From assembly GCA_019689555.1 (NCBI GenBank), contig JADGHE010000025.1, positions 1 to 43,229 on the forward strand: a stretch of 43,229 nt of DNA, in the 5' to 3' direction. A model generated the notes under the pieces. That model saw only the letters and a list, made by a program, of their open reading frames with translations. It did not search any database and had not been told where the DNA came from. Positions 33,990-43,229 of this stretch are shown piece after piece. The stretch's first letter is position 1; each line of letters starts with the position of its first letter. Origin of the DNA: Variibacter sp. Lineage in GTDB: Bacteria > Pseudomonadota > Alphaproteobacteria > Rhizobiales > Xanthobacteraceae. The position numbers were made by a program, and so were the translations under genes.

Positions 33990-34886
33990 TCAGGCCACGC
34001 GGCGGGCGCGCACGGAATCGTAGCCCGCAATCACGCTCGCGCTGTCCTGCGCCGAAAACGGCGCGAGCGGCGGCATCACGCGGGCCCAGGCAGCATCGCC
34101 GTGGATGTGGGCAAGCAGGGCCTTGACCCCGGGGACCAGCGGCTTGCCGTCGAAAAGCTTGCGGATGGCGACGGCATCGTCGAGGGCGGCGCGGTCGCCG
34201 GTGCGCCAGGCCCGCGCGCACAGATCCGGGTTCACATTGGCCGTCGCCGAGATGCAGCCGGCGAAGGCGCCCGCGCGCGCCTCGAGCAGCACCGCCTCCG
34301 AGGAGGGAAAGACCGCGAAGTCCGGGTCGATGGCGGCGGCAGCCCGTGCATAGGCCATGTCGCCCGAGGAATCCTTGAGCCCCGCAAGACGGGCGCCGTG
34401 GGCTTGGCGCAGCCGGGCGATCAGATCGATCGGCCAGGGCACGGCCGACATGGCCGGGAAATGGTAGAGATAGATGGGGATGGGGCGGTCGGACGTCGCC
34501 TCTATGATCGCCGCCACATAGGCGGCGAGCCCGTCCTCGGGCACGTTCTTGTAGTAGAAGGGCGGCAGGATCAGCGCGCCGCCGAAACCGAGATCGGCCG
34601 CGTGCTGGGTCAACGCTATGGCATCGGCCAGGGCCGCCGCGCCGGTTCCGACCATCAGCCGCTCGAGCGGCAGGCCGGCGCTCTTGTAGGCGCTCATCAG
34701 CCGCTGGCGCTGCTCAAGAGAAAACGATGTCGCCTCTCCGGTCGTGCCGAGCACGTTGAGGCCGTCGCACCCCGCTTCAAGCAGAAACCGCGCCAAGGCC
34801 AGGGACCGCGCGAGATCAGGGCTGTTGTCCTCGTCCACCGCCGTCGCGATCGCGGCGAAGACGCCGCGCAGGCCTTTCGTCGTCAC
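33990..34886 (-). CDS. DapA-family lyase/synthase
   Basis: A 298-residue TIM-barrel class I aldolase. Tyr141 (IYLYHFP), Schiff-base Lys171 (AGLKDSSGD) and the GTTGE substrate loop (48-52) are present. True dihydrodipicolinate synthases usually begin F.G..TALVTPF; here the start is LRGVFAAIATAV, so another 2-oxo-acid substrate (for example ketodeoxygluconate or N-acetylneuraminate) is as likely. GTG 34886 is preceded by GGAGAG at good spacing. It is probably transcribed alone, before the rpsT promoter. Confidence 0.85.
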   Translation of the reverse strand: MTTKGLRGVFAAIATAVDEDNSPDLARSLALARFLLEAGCDGLNVLGTTGEATSFSLEQRQRLMSAYKSAGLPLERLMVGTGAAALADAIALTQHAADLGFGGALILPPFYYKNVPEDGLAAYVAAIIEATSDRPIPIYLYHFPAMSAVPWPIDLIARLRQAHGARLAGLKDSSGDMAYARAAAAIDPDFAVFPSSEAVLLEARAGAFAGCISATANVNPDLCARAWRTGDRAALDDAVAIRKLFDGKPLVPGVKALLAHIHGDAAWARVMPPLAPFSAQDSASVIAGYDSVRARRVA

Positions 34887-34976
34887 GGTTACTCTCCGTT
34901 AATTGTAACGTCCATAGAGGGGACAGGAACTCGCACGCACGTCAACCGCAGAGCCACGGCGGGTCGATTCGCAGCC

Positions 34977-35090
34977 ATGTCGGAAGCCAAGCTCGTTCTC
35001 ACCGTCGTACTCATGGCGACGATTCAACTCGTAGCCCATTTCAGCGGCCGCGCGAACCCTGAGAGCGAGCAATCCCGGCGGACCGGGTAG
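34977..35090 (+). CDS. Possible 37-residue membrane microprotein
   Basis: A short frame, ATG to TAG, in the 346-base gap between the DapA-family gene and mutS. It encodes one hydrophobic segment (residues 5-23, KLVLTVVLMATIQLVAHFS) with a polar tail rich in Glu, Ser and Arg. No good ribosome site is seen and I recognise no family. It could be chance. The rest of the gap holds nothing clear. Confidence 0.25.
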   Translation: MSEAKLVLTVVLMATIQLVAHFSGRANPESEQSRRTG

Positions 35091-35232
35091 CCCGCGCCCG
35101 CGCACCGGCCCCCTTTTGCGCCGCGTTTCCCCGGCACTTTCCTCGCGACTGCGCCCGTGCGACCCACAATCATGTGCGCGCTGCCGCGCCCGGCCGTGAA
35201 AGCACGCGGGCCCTCTGCTAGCCTCGCGCGCC

Positions 35233-37971
35233 ATGGACTTCGCTCCTTCCCGTGCCCCGAATGCGTCCGGCGCCGACGCCGCCATGCGCGTCACGCCGAT
35301 GATGGAACAGTACATCGAGATCAAGGCCGCCAATCCGGACTGCCTGCTGTTCTACCGGATGGGCGACTTCTATGAACTGTTCTTCGAGGATGCGGAGACG
35401 GCGAGCCGCGCGCTCGGGATCGTGCTCACGAAGCGCGGCAAGCACCTCGGCCAGGACATCCCGATGTGCGGCGTGCCGGTCGAGCGCGCCGACGAATACC
35501 TGCACCGGCTGATCGCGCTCGGCTATCGCGTCGCCGTCTGCGAGCAGCTCGAAGACCCTGCGCAGGCGCGCAAGCGCGGAGCCAAGAGCGTGGTGCGGCG
35601 CGACGTCGTCCGCCTCGTCACCCCCGGCACGCTCACCGAGGACACCCTGCTCGACGCGCGACGCAACAACTATCTCGCGGCGGTCGCGCGCGCCCGCGCC
35701 TCGACACAGGACGAAGCGGGGCTCTTCGCCATCGCCTGGATCGACATTTCGACCGGCGAGTTCGGCGTCGCGGAGCGCGACCGCGCGGGGCTTTCAGCCG
35801 AGATCGCGCGGCTCGCCCCCAGCGAAGTGATCGTCTCGGACGCCCTCTACGCCGACGCCGAGCTCGTGCCGCTCTGGCGCAGCCTCGCCGCGGTCACGCC
35901 GCTCGGCCGCGACGTCTTCGACGGCGCGACGGCACAGCGGCGGCTTGCGGACTATTTCGGGGTCGCGACGACGGACGGCTTCGGGCCGCTGTCGCGGCTC
36001 GAGCTGACCGCGGCCGCGGCCTGCGTCACCTATGTCGAGCGCACGCAGCTCGGCAAACGGCCGGCGCTCTCCGTCCCCGCGCGCGAGCGCGCCGGCACCA
36101 CCATGCAGATCGACGCGGCGACGCGCGCCAATCTCGAACTGCTGGCGACGCTCTCGGGCGACCGGCGCGGCTCGCTGCTCGCGGCGATCGACCGCACGGT
36201 CACCGCGGCGGGCGGCCGCCTCCTGGCGCAGCGGCTGGCGGCGCCGCTCACCGATCCCGCGGAGATCAACCGCCGGCTCGACGCGGTGGCGGCGCTCGTC
36301 GCCGAGCAGCCCCTGCGCAACGCCTTGCGCGAGGCGCTCGCCGCTTGCCCCGACTTCGCCCGCGCGCTGGGGCGACTCGTGCTCGGCCGTGGTGGGCCGC
36401 GCGATCTCGCCGCGGTGCGCGACGGGCTCGATGCCGCCGGGCGCATCGCCGCCTTTCTCGCCGAACGGCCGAACCTCCCGTCGGAGCTCGCCTCCGCGCG
36501 GGAGGCGCTCGCGAAGATCGATCCCGGCCTTCGCGAGGAGCTCGCGCGCGCGCTCGCCGACACGCTGCCCCTGTCGAAGCGCGATGGCGGCTTCATCCGC
36601 GCCGGCTGCCATGCGGCGCTCGACGAGGCGCGGGCGCTGCGCGACGAATCGCGGCGCGTCATCGCTGCGCTGCAGGCGCGCTACGCCGAGGAGACCGGAA
36701 TCCGGTCGCTGAAGATCCGTCACAACAACGTGCTGGGCTACTTCATCGAGGTGACGGCGCAGAACGCCGGCAAGCTCATGGCCCCGCCGCTCAACGCGAC
36801 CTTCGTCCACCGGCAGACGCTCGCCGGGCAGGTCCGCTTTTCGACGGCCGAGCTCGCCGAACTCGAGGCGAAGATCGCAACCGCGGCCGAGCGCGCGCTG
36901 GCGCTCGAGCTCGAGCTGTTCGACGCGCTCGCCGCGCGCGTCGTCGCCGCCGCCGAGCCCATCAAGGCGGCCGCGCACGCGCTCGCCGTGCTCGATGTCG
37001 CAAGCGCCCTCGCGCACCTTGCGGTGACGCATGACTATGTCCGCCCGGACGTGGTGGCGGGCCTCGATTTCGTCGTCGAGTCCGGCCGCCACCCCGTCGT
37101 CGAGCAGGCCTTGATGGCCGACGGCGGGCCGTTCGTGGCCAATGATTGCGATCTCTCGCCGCCCGGCGGGGAGAGCGCCGGCCGCATCTGGCTCGTCACC
37201 GGACCCAACATGGCCGGCAAATCGACCTTCCTGCGCCAGAACGCCCTCATCGCCGTGCTCGCGCAGATGGGCAGCTTCGTGCCCGCCCAGGCGGCGCGGA
37301 TCGGCGTCGTCGACCGGCTGTTCTCGCGCGTCGGCGCCGCCGACGATCTCGCGCGCGGGCGCTCGACCTTCATGGTCGAGATGGTCGAAACGGCGGCGAT
37401 CCTCAACCAGGCCGGGGAGCGCTCGCTCGTGATCCTCGACGAGATCGGGCGCGGCACCGCAACCTTCGACGGCCTGTCGATCGCCTGGGCGACGATCGAA
37501 CATCTGCACCACGCAAATCGCTGCCGGGCGCTGTTCGCCACGCATTTCCACGAACTGACCGCGCTCGCCGCCAAGCTGCCGCGCCTCCACAACGCCACCG
37601 TGCGCGTGAAGGAATGGCAGGGCGACGTGGTGTTCCTGCACGAAGTGGTCGCGGGGGCCGCCGACCGGTCCTACGGCATCCAGGTCGCCAAGCTCGCCGG
37701 CCTGCCGCCGGCCGTGATCGAGCGGGCGAAACACGTGCTCGCCGAACTCGAGGCGGAGGAGCGCGCCTCGCCGACGCGGCGCATCGTCGAGGATCTGCCG
37801 CTGTTCGCCGCCGCGCGGCAGGCGCCCGCGCCGTCCGTACCCGACCCCGCGCTCGAGGCGCTGATCGCGGCGCTCGCGAGCCTCGATCCCGACGACATGT
37901 CGCCGCGCCAGGCGCTCGAGGCGCTGTACGCGCTCAAGCAGCAGGCCGCCGCCCTCAAGCGCAAGGCGTGA
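35233..37971 (+). CDS. mutS: DNA mismatch repair protein MutS
   Basis: A 912-residue mismatch sensor. Domain I carries the mismatch-binding [15 protein letters not shown]; connector, lever and clamp domains follow. The ATPase core has Walker [18 protein letters not shown], then [14 protein letters not shown] and Walker [23 protein letters not shown], and ends with the helix-turn-helix dimer region. A short C-terminal tail matches the usual tetramer segment. No signs of damage. It stands alone, divergent from the DapA-family gene. Confidence 0.97.
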   Translation: MDFAPSRAPNASGADAAMRVTPMMEQYIEIKAANPDCLLFYRMGDFYELFFEDAETASRALGIVLTKRGKHLGQDIPMCGVPVERADEYLHRLIALGYRVAVCEQLEDPAQARKRGAKSVVRRDVVRLVTPGTLTEDTLLDARRNNYLAAVARARASTQDEAGLFAIAWIDISTGEFGVAERDRAGLSAEIARLAPSEVIVSDALYADAELVPLWRSLAAVTPLGRDVFDGATAQRRLADYFGVATTDGFGPLSRLELTAAAACVTYVERTQLGKRPALSVPARERAGTTMQIDAATRANLELLATLSGDRRGSLLAAIDRTVTAAGGRLLAQRLAAPLTDPAEINRRLDAVAALVAEQPLRNALREALAACPDFARALGRLVLGRGGPRDLAAVRDGLDAAGRIAAFLAERPNLPSELASAREALAKIDPGLREELARALADTLPLSKRDGGFIRAGCHAALDEARALRDESRRVIAALQARYAEETGIRSLKIRHNNVLGYFIEVTAQNAGKLMAPPLNATFVHRQTLAGQVRFSTAELAELEAKIATAAERALALELELFDALAARVVAAAEPIKAAAHALAVLDVASALAHLAVTHDYVRPDVVAGLDFVVESGRHPVVEQALMADGGPFVANDCDLSPPGGESAGRIWLVTGPNMAGKSTFLRQNALIAVLAQMGSFVPAQAARIGVVDRLFSRVGAADDLARGRSTFMVEMVETAAILNQAGERSLVILDEIGRGTATFDGLSIAWATIEHLHHANRCRALFATHFHELTALAAKLPRLHNATVRVKEWQGDVVFLHEVVAGAADRSYGIQVAKLAGLPPAVIERAKHVLAELEAEERASPTRRIVEDLPLFAAARQAPAPSVPDPALEALIAALASLDPDDMSPRQALEALYALKQQAAALKRKA

Positions 37972-38007
37972 GAGGAAGGGGAAAGGAACCTCTGCGTTCT
38001 GAGCGGG

Positions 38008-38613
38008 TTGCGTCTCAACCGGCGCTCTCGACGCGCCGGTGCGGAGGCGGCTTTGCAGCACGGAGAAGGCACGACGCCGAGGCAAAAGGCGCCCGCCGGC
38101 ACGGCCGGGCCCAGCAAAGCGGGCATCACCCCGGTGCTGGAACGCAACATTCAGGCCCTCTGCCGCCGCCGGCAGCGGGAGCAGGCGGTCGCGAGCCGCC
38201 AGGAGCGTCTCGCCCAGGCCATCACCGACTTCGCCGGAACGATGTGGTTCGTTTATCTCCACGCTCTGGCCGTCGGATTTTGGACGGTGGCCAATCTCGG
38301 TTGGATTCCCGGGATCACGCCTTGGGATCCTTCGTTCGTCGTGCTGGCCATGGTTGCTTCCGTGGAGGCGATCTTTCTGTCCACCTTCGTGCTGATCGCG
38401 CAGAACCGCCTGGCCGATCTCGATGAGAAGCGCGCCGAGCTCGACCTGCAGATCAGCCTTCTCGCGGAGCACGAGATCACCAAGCTGGTGCAGCTCGTCT
38501 CGGCGATCGCCCAACATCTCGGGCTCGAAGCCGAGCTCGATCAAGAGGTGAAGGAGATCGAGCAGGACGTGGCGCCGGAAGCGGTGCTCGACGAGCTCGA
38601 GGCCAATCGCTGA
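38008..38613 (+). CDS. DUF1003 membrane protein
   Basis: A protein of up to 201 residues. The DUF1003 core runs from about residue 43: RNIQALCRRRQREQAVASRQERLAQAITDFAGTMWFVYLHAL, two membrane helices (about 78-97 and 112-133) and IFLSTFVLIAQNRLADLDEKRAELDLQISLLAEHEITKL, ending in a charged coiled-coil tail. No ATG precedes the core; TTG 38008, TTG 38053 or GTG 38134 are possible starts. The family function is unknown. It is convergent with the next gene, 9 bases away. Confidence 0.85.
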   Translation: MRLNRRSRRAGAEAALQHGEGTTPRQKAPAGTAGPSKAGITPVLERNIQALCRRRQREQAVASRQERLAQAITDFAGTMWFVYLHALAVGFWTVANLGWIPGITPWDPSFVVLAMVASVEAIFLSTFVLIAQNRLADLDEKRAELDLQISLLAEHEITKLVQLVSAIAQHLGLEAELDQEVKEIEQDVAPEAVLDELEANR

Positions 38614-38622
38614 GGCGCGAGG

Positions 38623-39417
38623 TCAGATCGGGATGCCGCGCCGCCGCGCGGTGAACACCATCACGTTCCAGCCGATCGAAATCGCGAGCGCGAGGGCCAT
38701 CGCGGCGAACGCGCCGAGCGGGACGGCGGCCAGAGCGAGCGCCGCGAGCGCGAGCGCGAAACCCACGAGCCCCGAGATCGCATTCGCGATCACCGCCGCC
38801 GCGCCGCGCCCGCCGACGCGCGGGTGCAGGATCACCATCAGGCTCGTGAGTACGACCGGAAACACCGCCAGCATGCCGGTCAGGGCCGGGCCCACATAGG
38901 GGCTGAGGACGACGACGAGCAGCACCAGGATCGCCACCAGCCCGGCGCGCAGCGGTAGGTCGAACCAGCGGCGCGTCGGCGCCCGCAAGGGCGCGTGGCG
39001 GAAGCGGCTCGAAAGGACGAGGCAGACGGGAAAGACGACGAGCGTAAGCCCGCAGGCGCGGGCGAGCGTCCACTCGATCCCGCGCGTGGCGAACCAGGCC
39101 GCGCACCACACGAGGAGCGCGCCGGCGATGCTCGCGAACGCTCCCGCCCGCTGCGCCAGCGCCGCATAGGCGAGCGCGTAGACGGCGGTCGCCGCATTGG
39201 TGACGAGGCTCGACAGGGCGCTCGCCGCGATGAAGTCGGATCCGTGCTCGAAGGCGAGGAAGACGTAGGCCGGTCCCGCCGAGATCGGCAGCGTCGCGAT
39301 CATCGCGCCGACAAGCGGCCCGCCGCGCTCCGCCGCGAAGGAGGCGAGCACGACGAAGGCGGCCGTGACGCCCATCTTGAAGGCGAGCGCGAGCAGGAAA
39401 GCGGCGTCGACCGTCAT
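38623..39417 (-). CDS. Integral membrane protein, unknown function
   Basis: A 264-residue protein of about eight hydrophobic helices, with no signal peptide and few charged residues. Pairs of repeated patterns (GAMIATLPISAGPAYVFLAFEHG and GMLAVFPVVLTSLMVILHPRVGG) suggest an internal duplication of about four helices each, as in small transporter families. I recognise no named family beyond putative membrane protein. It follows argB on the same strand after 58 bases and is probably the last gene of the yidC-engB-argB transcript. Confidence 0.8.
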   Translation of the reverse strand: MTVDAAFLLALAFKMGVTAAFVVLASFAAERGGPLVGAMIATLPISAGPAYVFLAFEHGSDFIAASALSSLVTNAATAVYALAYAALAQRAGAFASIAGALLVWCAAWFATRGIEWTLARACGLTLVVFPVCLVLSSRFRHAPLRAPTRRWFDLPLRAGLVAILVLLVVVLSPYVGPALTGMLAVFPVVLTSLMVILHPRVGGRGAAAVIANAISGLVGFALALAALALAAVPLGAFAAMALALAISIGWNVMVFTARRRGIPI

Positions 39418-39475
39418 GACGGGCGCCGCCCGGCGCGCCCGGTGTACAGCGACAAAGGCTCGGCGCGGCGCCGCT

Positions 39476-40360
39476 TCACCGGCGGATCAGCGTGCCGGCG
39501 CCGTGGTCGGTGAAAAGCTCCAGCAGCACGGCGTGCGGCACCGTGCCGTCGACGATGACGACGGCCTCGACGCCCTGATCCAGGGCGTACATGCAGGTCT
39601 CGACCTTGGGGATCATGCCGCCCGAAATGGTGCCGTCGGCGATCAGCCGCCGCGCCTCGTCCACCGTCAGCTCGGGGATGACGCTCTTCGACTTGTCGAG
39701 CACGCCCGGCACGTCGGTGAGCAGCAGCAGCCGCTTGGCCTTCAGCGCGCCGGCGATCGCGCCCGCGAAGGTGTCGGCGTTGACGTTGAAGGTCGCGCCC
39801 TCGGCCGAAGTCGCGATCGGCGCCAGCACCGGGATCAGCTCGCGCCCGATGATCTGGTTGAGCACGGTGGTGTCGACCTTCTCCGGCTCGCCGACGAAGC
39901 CGAGATCGACCTGACGCTCCTGCCCGGTCTCGGGATCGATGACGCTGCGGGCGACGCGCCGCGCCTTGACCATGTCGCCGTCTTTGCCGCACAGGCCGAT
40001 CGCCTTGCCGCCCGCCTGATTGATGAAGCTGACGATCTGCTTGTTGATCGAGCCGGCGAGCACCATCTCGACCACTTCCATGGCCGCGGCGTCGGTGACG
40101 CGCAGCCCGGCCGCGAACTGCGATTTGATGCCGAGCCGGTCGAGCATCTGGCCGATCTGCGGGCCGCCGCCGTGAACCACCACGGGGTTGATCGCCGTCT
40201 GCTCGAGCAGCACGATGTCGCGGGCGAATTCGCGCGCGGCCGCCTCGTCGGCCATCGCGTGGCCGCCGTATTTCACGACGACGATCTCCTCGTCATAGCG
40301 CTGCATGTGCGGCAGCGCCTCGGACAGGATGCGCGCCTGGTCGAACGGGCTCACGGTCAT
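39476..40360 (-). CDS. argB: Acetylglutamate kinase
   Basis: A 294-residue amino acid kinase that phosphorylates N-acetylglutamate, the second step of arginine synthesis. Motifs: [10 protein letters not shown] at the N-terminus, [17 protein letters not shown], and the late [26 protein letters not shown] segment. An N-terminal helix ([17 protein letters not shown]) suggests the hexameric, arginine-inhibited type. Start ATG 40360. The yidC-engB-argB order is common in Rhizobiales; here a DUF423 gene is inserted between engB and argB. Confidence 0.96.
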   Translation of the reverse strand: MTVSPFDQARILSEALPHMQRYDEEIVVVKYGGHAMADEAAAREFARDIVLLEQTAINPVVVHGGGPQIGQMLDRLGIKSQFAAGLRVTDAAAMEVVEMVLAGSINKQIVSFINQAGGKAIGLCGKDGDMVKARRVARSVIDPETGQERQVDLGFVGEPEKVDTTVLNQIIGRELIPVLAPIATSAEGATFNVNADTFAGAIAGALKAKRLLLLTDVPGVLDKSKSVIPELTVDEARRLIADGTISGGMIPKVETCMYALDQGVEAVVIVDGTVPHAVLLELFTDHGAGTLIRR

Positions 40361-40424
40361 CGGCGAAACTTTCCGGACTGCAAGATCGGGAACTGCGCCG
40401 TTGTAGCGGCTTCCGGGTCGCGCG

Positions 40425-40802
40425 TCATGTCCCCCGGCGGCGCGCGAGCCGGACGAGCGCCGCGAGCGTGATGCTGAGCCAGGCCAGGATCATCACGGTG
40501 CCGCCGGTCGGCGCCGCGAGCGGAAAGAGCCGCCGCTCGCCCCAGGCGCGCAGCGCAAGATCGCCAGCGAACAGCGCAGCGCCGACGACGAGACCGGCCG
40601 CCCCGGCAACTCCCAGCGGCCGCCACAGCAGGCCGCGGTCGAGCGCGGCCGCGACCGCAACGACCGCCGCTGCGTGAAACAGCAGCATGTGGGCCGCCGA
40701 ATCGAGCCCCGCGCCCGGCGCGACATGGGCGGCCGCCGCGGCGAGGCCCACGCCCGCCATGCCCATGAGGCCGGCGAGTGCGATGAGAACCGAGCCGCCC
40801 AT
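40425..40802 (-). CDS. DUF423 membrane protein
   Basis: A 125-residue protein with four membrane helices typical of DUF423: [37 protein letters not shown], a middle [11 protein letters not shown] segment and [23 protein letters not shown] 40802 is preceded by GAGGGGG at good spacing; the longer frame to 41159 is a shadow of engB. It lies between engB and argB. The function is unknown. Confidence 0.85.
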   Translation of the reverse strand: MGGSVLIALAGLMGMAGVGLAAAAAHVAPGAGLDSAAHMLLFHAAAVVAVAAALDRGLLWRPLGVAGAAGLVVGAALFAGDLALRAWGERRLFPLAAPTGGTVMILAWLSITLAALVRLARRRGT

Positions 40803-40831
40803 GATCTGCCCCCTCGTCAGGCTGACCCGCG

Positions 40832-41488
40832 TCAGCCCCGCTCGGCGACGAGGCGCGCGATCGCGGCGCGCAGCTCCGCGATCCCGGCGCCGGTGCGCGC
40901 CGAGGTGGCGGCGACCTCGGGAAAGGCCGCCGTCCGGCTGGACAGCGCGGCCGCGACCTCCTTGAGGCGGGCCGCAAGCCCGTTCCCGCGCAGCTGGTCG
41001 CCCTTCGTCAGCACCACCTCGTAGCTCACCGCCGCTTCGTCGAGCGTGTCGAGCACCGGCGTGTCGGTCGCCTTCAGGCCGTGGCGGGCGTCGACCAATA
41101 GGTAGACGCGGGCGAGATTGGCGCGCCCGCGCAGATAGGCATGGATCAGATCGGTCCACGCCTTCACCTTCGCCTTGGGGGCGTCCGCATAGCCGTAGCC
41201 GGGCATGTCGACGATGGTCAGCGGCCCGTCGGCGCGGAAAAAGACGAGTTCCTGCGTGCGGCCCGGCGTCTGCGAGGTGCGGGCGAGCGCCTTGCGCCCG
41301 GTGAGCGCGTTGATGAGGCTCGATTTGCCGACGTTGGAACGCCCCGCAAAGGCGATCTCGATGCCGTCCATGGGCGGCAAGGCCGCGACCGCGGCGGCGG
41401 CATGGCGGAACTGCCAGTCGCGCGCGAACAGCTGGCGCCCCGATTCGAGCTCGTCCGTGGTGAAGGCGGCTTGCATCGCACAGGCCAT
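40832..41488 (-). CDS. engB: GTP-binding ribosome assembly protein EngB (YihA/YsxC)
   Basis: A GTPase of about 218 residues needed for large-subunit assembly. G1 is GRSNVGKSSLINALTG, the switch region TSQTPGRTQ, G3 DMPGYGYADAP and G4 TKGDQL. The frame stays open to 41584, giving 250 residues, but the extra 32 residues are encoded by the REP-like repeat at 41507-41525 and are not conserved, so 41488 (or Met 41476) is preferred. It is 112 bases after yidC on this choice. Confidence 0.93.
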   Translation of the reverse strand: MACAMQAAFTTDELESGRQLFARDWQFRHAAAAVAALPPMDGIEIAFAGRSNVGKSSLINALTGRKALARTSQTPGRTQELVFFRADGPLTIVDMPGYGYADAPKAKVKAWTDLIHAYLRGRANLARVYLLVDARHGLKATDTPVLDTLDEAAVSYEVVLTKGDQLRGNGLAARLKEVAAALSSRTAAFPEVAATSARTGAGIAELRAAIARLVAERG

Positions 41489-41506
41489 CCCTTCGTCATG
41501 CCGCGG

Positions 41507-41525
41507 CCGCGGAGCGCAGGCTCCG
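41507..41525. repeat. REP-like 19-bp repeat, copy 2
   Basis: CCGCGGAGCGCAGGCTCCG, identical over 19 bases to 9938-9956, followed by TCCCGCGGGA. It lies between yidC and the preferred start of engB, where a processed or paused transcript could matter. The surrounding CGTCATGCCGCGG resembles common Rhizobiales REP borders. Confidence 0.6.
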
Positions 41526-41600
41526 CTGTCCCGCGGGACTCCGCCCTCCGTGACGCGGGCGCGGGGCTCTTCGGGCGCGGACATGGAGACAAACGGCTGG

Positions 41601-43229
41601 TCAGCTCGTCGGCTTGCGCTTGGCGAGCATCGCCTTGAGGTTGTCGAACAGCTCGATCTTGGCGCCGTGCTTGCGCATGATGACGGCCTGCTGGATCACC
41701 GACAGCGTGTTGTTCCAGGCCCAGTAGATGACGAGCCCGGCGGCGAAGTTCGCCAGCATGAAGGTGAAGATCAGCGGCATCCAGTCGAAGATCATCTTCT
41801 GCGTGGGATCGGGCGGCGCCGGGTTCATCTTCATCTGAACCCACATCGTCAGCCCCATGATGATCGGCCAGGCGCCCACCATCAGATAATGGCCGATCAC
41901 CGGCACCTGCGACGGATCCCACGGAATGAGGCCGAACAGGTTGAAGATCGTGGTCGGATCGGGCGCCGAGAGATCCTTGATCCAGCCGAAGAACGGGGCA
42001 TGGCGCATCTCCAGGCTGACGAACAGCACCTTGTAGAGCGCAAAGAACACCGGAACCTGGATGAGGATCGGCAGGCAGCCCGCGAGCGGATTGATCTGCT
42101 CCTTCTTGTAGAGCTCCATGAGCGCCTGCTGCTGCTTCACCTTGTCGTCGGCATAGCGCTCGCGGATCGCCATCATCTGCGGCTGCACCGCCTTCATCTT
42201 CGCCATCGAGGCGTAGGACTTGTTGGCGAGCGGGAAGAAGACGAGCTTGATCAGCACCGTCACCAGCAGGATCGCGAGGCCGAAGTTGCCGACCAGCCGG
42301 TAGAGGTAGTCGATCAGCATGAACATCGGCTTGGTGACGAAATAGAACCAGCCCCAGTCGATCAGAAGCTCGAAATTGTTGAGCCCGAGCTGCTTCTGAT
42401 AGCTGTCGATCGTCGACACTTCCTTGGCGCCGGCGAAGAGGCGGCCGTTCGTCGTCGCCGTCGCGCCGGGCGCGACCGTGACGGCGTCGAGCAGATAATC
42501 GGTCTGGTAGGTCTTGACGCTGCCAAGGAGGCCCGCGGCGAAGCGCGCCTTCAGGTGGGCGGTCGTCTCGGGCAGAAGCGCCGCCGCCCAGTACTTGTCG
42601 GTGATGCCCAGCCAGCCGTTGGCGGTCTCGTAGGTGAGCGCCTTCTTCTCCTCGATCGTCGCGTAGCTCACCTCCTGCAGCTTGCCGTTGAGCACCCCGA
42701 TCAGGCCTTCGTGCAGGATGTAATAGCCCTGGGTCTGGGGTGTGCCGTGGCGCGAGATGAGCGCGTAGGGGTAGAGGGTGACGGGCGCCGATCCGGCATT
42801 CACCACCTGGTCGGTGATGGTAAACAGATACTTGTCGTCCACCGCGATGGTGCGGCGGAAAATGAGTCCCTCGCCGTTGTCCCAAATGAGCGTGACCGGT
42901 CGGCCGACGCCGAGGGAGCCCGAGCCCTCCTGCCGCCAGACCGTGCCGGCGTCCGGCAGCTTCACCGGCACCCCTGCCCCGGCGGTCCAGCCGAATTCGG
43001 CGTAGAACGGATGCGGGCTGCCGGACGGCGAAAGGAGCACGATCGCCGGGGACTTGGGATCGACCGTCTCCCGGTATGCGCGCAGGGCGAGATCGTCGAT
43101 GCGCGCCCCCTTGAGCGCGATCGAGCCCTTGAGGCGCGGCGTCTCGATGGCGATCCGGGGCGAGGCCGCGCGCGCGGCCTCCCGCGTCAGCGGCTGAGCT
43201 GCAGGCGGCTGAGCCGCAGGGGTCTGAGC
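41601..43229 (-). CDS. yidC: Membrane protein insertase YidC (5' part missing)
   Basis: The C-terminal part (at least 540 residues) of the insertase that places proteins in the inner membrane. The frame stays open to the right edge, so Met 43040 is internal; the sequence upstream of it ([19 protein letters not shown]) is typical periplasmic-domain sequence. The conserved core has [40 protein letters not shown], the helical hairpin region [31 protein letters not shown] and three more helices. The missing start, and probably rnpA and rpmH, lie beyond the window. Confidence 0.95.
   Translation of the reverse strand, partial: AQTPAAQPPAAQPLTREAARAASPRIAIETPRLKGSIALKGARIDDLALRAYRETVDPKSPAIVLLSPSGSPHPFYAEFGWTAGAGVPVKLPDAGTVWRQEGSGSLGVGRPVTLIWDNGEGLIFRRTIAVDDKYLFTITDQVVNAGSAPVTLYPYALISRHGTPQTQGYYILHEGLIGVLNGKLQEVSYATIEEKKALTYETANGWLGITDKYWAAALLPETTAHLKARFAAGLLGSVKTYQTDYLLDAVTVAPGATATTNGRLFAGAKEVSTIDSYQKQLGLNNFELLIDWGWFYFVTKPMFMLIDYLYRLVGNFGLAILLVTVLIKLVFFPLANKSYASMAKMKAVQPQMMAIRERYADDKVKQQQALMELYKKEQINPLAGCLPILIQVPVFFALYKVLFVSLEMRHAPFFGWIKDLSAPDPTTIFNLFGLIPWDPSQVPVIGHYLMVGAWPIIMGLTMWVQMKMNPAPPDPTQKMIFDWMPLIFTFMLANFAAGLVIYWAWNNTLSVIQQAVIMRKHGAKIELFDNLKAMLAKRKPTS

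Noticed and set aside
35794-38544. 916-codon open frame antisense to mutS
   Set aside because: Same GC-driven shadow effect; composition is unlike a protein and MutS on the plus strand is intact.
40832-41584. Long form of EngB starting at 41584
   Set aside because: The extra 32 residues are not family-like and are encoded by the 19-bp REP-like repeat; no ribosome site precedes that ATG.
1-43229. CRISPR arrays, insertion sequences or phage genes
   Set aside because: No regularly spaced repeats, transposase motifs, integrases or phage structural genes were found in either strand.

Overview
The window is a GC-rich (clearly above 60 %) chromosomal segment from an alphaproteobacterium, most likely of the order Hyphomicrobiales (Rhizobiales). 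The main reasons are a FixLJ pair of the Bradyrhizobium type beside fixNOQP/GHIS-type cytochrome oxidase genes, FixK/FNR-type palindromes, a pqqABCDE operon whose PqqA resembles that of Methylobacterium, and the gene order rpsT-dnaA-dnaN-recF and yidC-engB-argB. No mobile element, CRISPR array, rRNA or tRNA was seen. The genus cannot be named from the sequence alone.

Bases 1-14400 form a microaerobic respiration and nitrogen-oxide block. It holds a DUF1858 redox-disulfide protein, a Crp/Fnr regulator of NnrR-like character, pseudoazurin, NnrS, the oxygen sensor FixL with its regulator FixJ, a single-domain response regulator, and then ccoNOQP (cbb3 oxidase) with ccoGHIS (copper delivery and maturation). 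Three FixK/FNR-type half-palindromes precede pseudoazurin, the lone receiver protein and ccoN, so these units probably belong to one low-oxygen regulon fed by FixLJ.

Bases 14650-20040 form a PQQ island: a secreted PQQ-type sugar (sorbosone) dehydrogenase, a di-haem cytochrome c that could accept its electrons, and pqqA-E for cofactor synthesis. pqqA is only 25 codons long, has a recognisable promoter, and begins its predicted transcript with a long hairpin. Bases 20280-25320 hold a TetR repressor with a palindromic operator over its own promoter, followed by an RND efflux adaptor and pump. Bases 25430-28320 hold KDPG aldolase (eda), a pair of overlapping half-size permeases of the DUF318/ArsP type, and a convergent PfkB-family ketodeoxygluconate-type kinase. 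The two sugar enzymes together point to the Entner-Doudoroff route.

Bases 28448-33960 are the replication block on the minus strand: rpsT, a roughly 1-kb gene-free region, dnaA, dnaN and recF. The gene-free region is relatively AT-rich in places, carries clustered GANTC sites and a strong hairpin, and is a weak candidate for the origin or for dnaA control. From 33990 onward come a DapA-family aldolase/synthase, mutS, a DUF1003 membrane protein, an integral membrane protein, argB, a DUF423 protein, engB and the 3' part of yidC, which runs off the right edge. Small GC-rich palindromes, including one exact 19-bp sequence found twice, lie near or inside several gene starts and look like a dispersed REP-like family.
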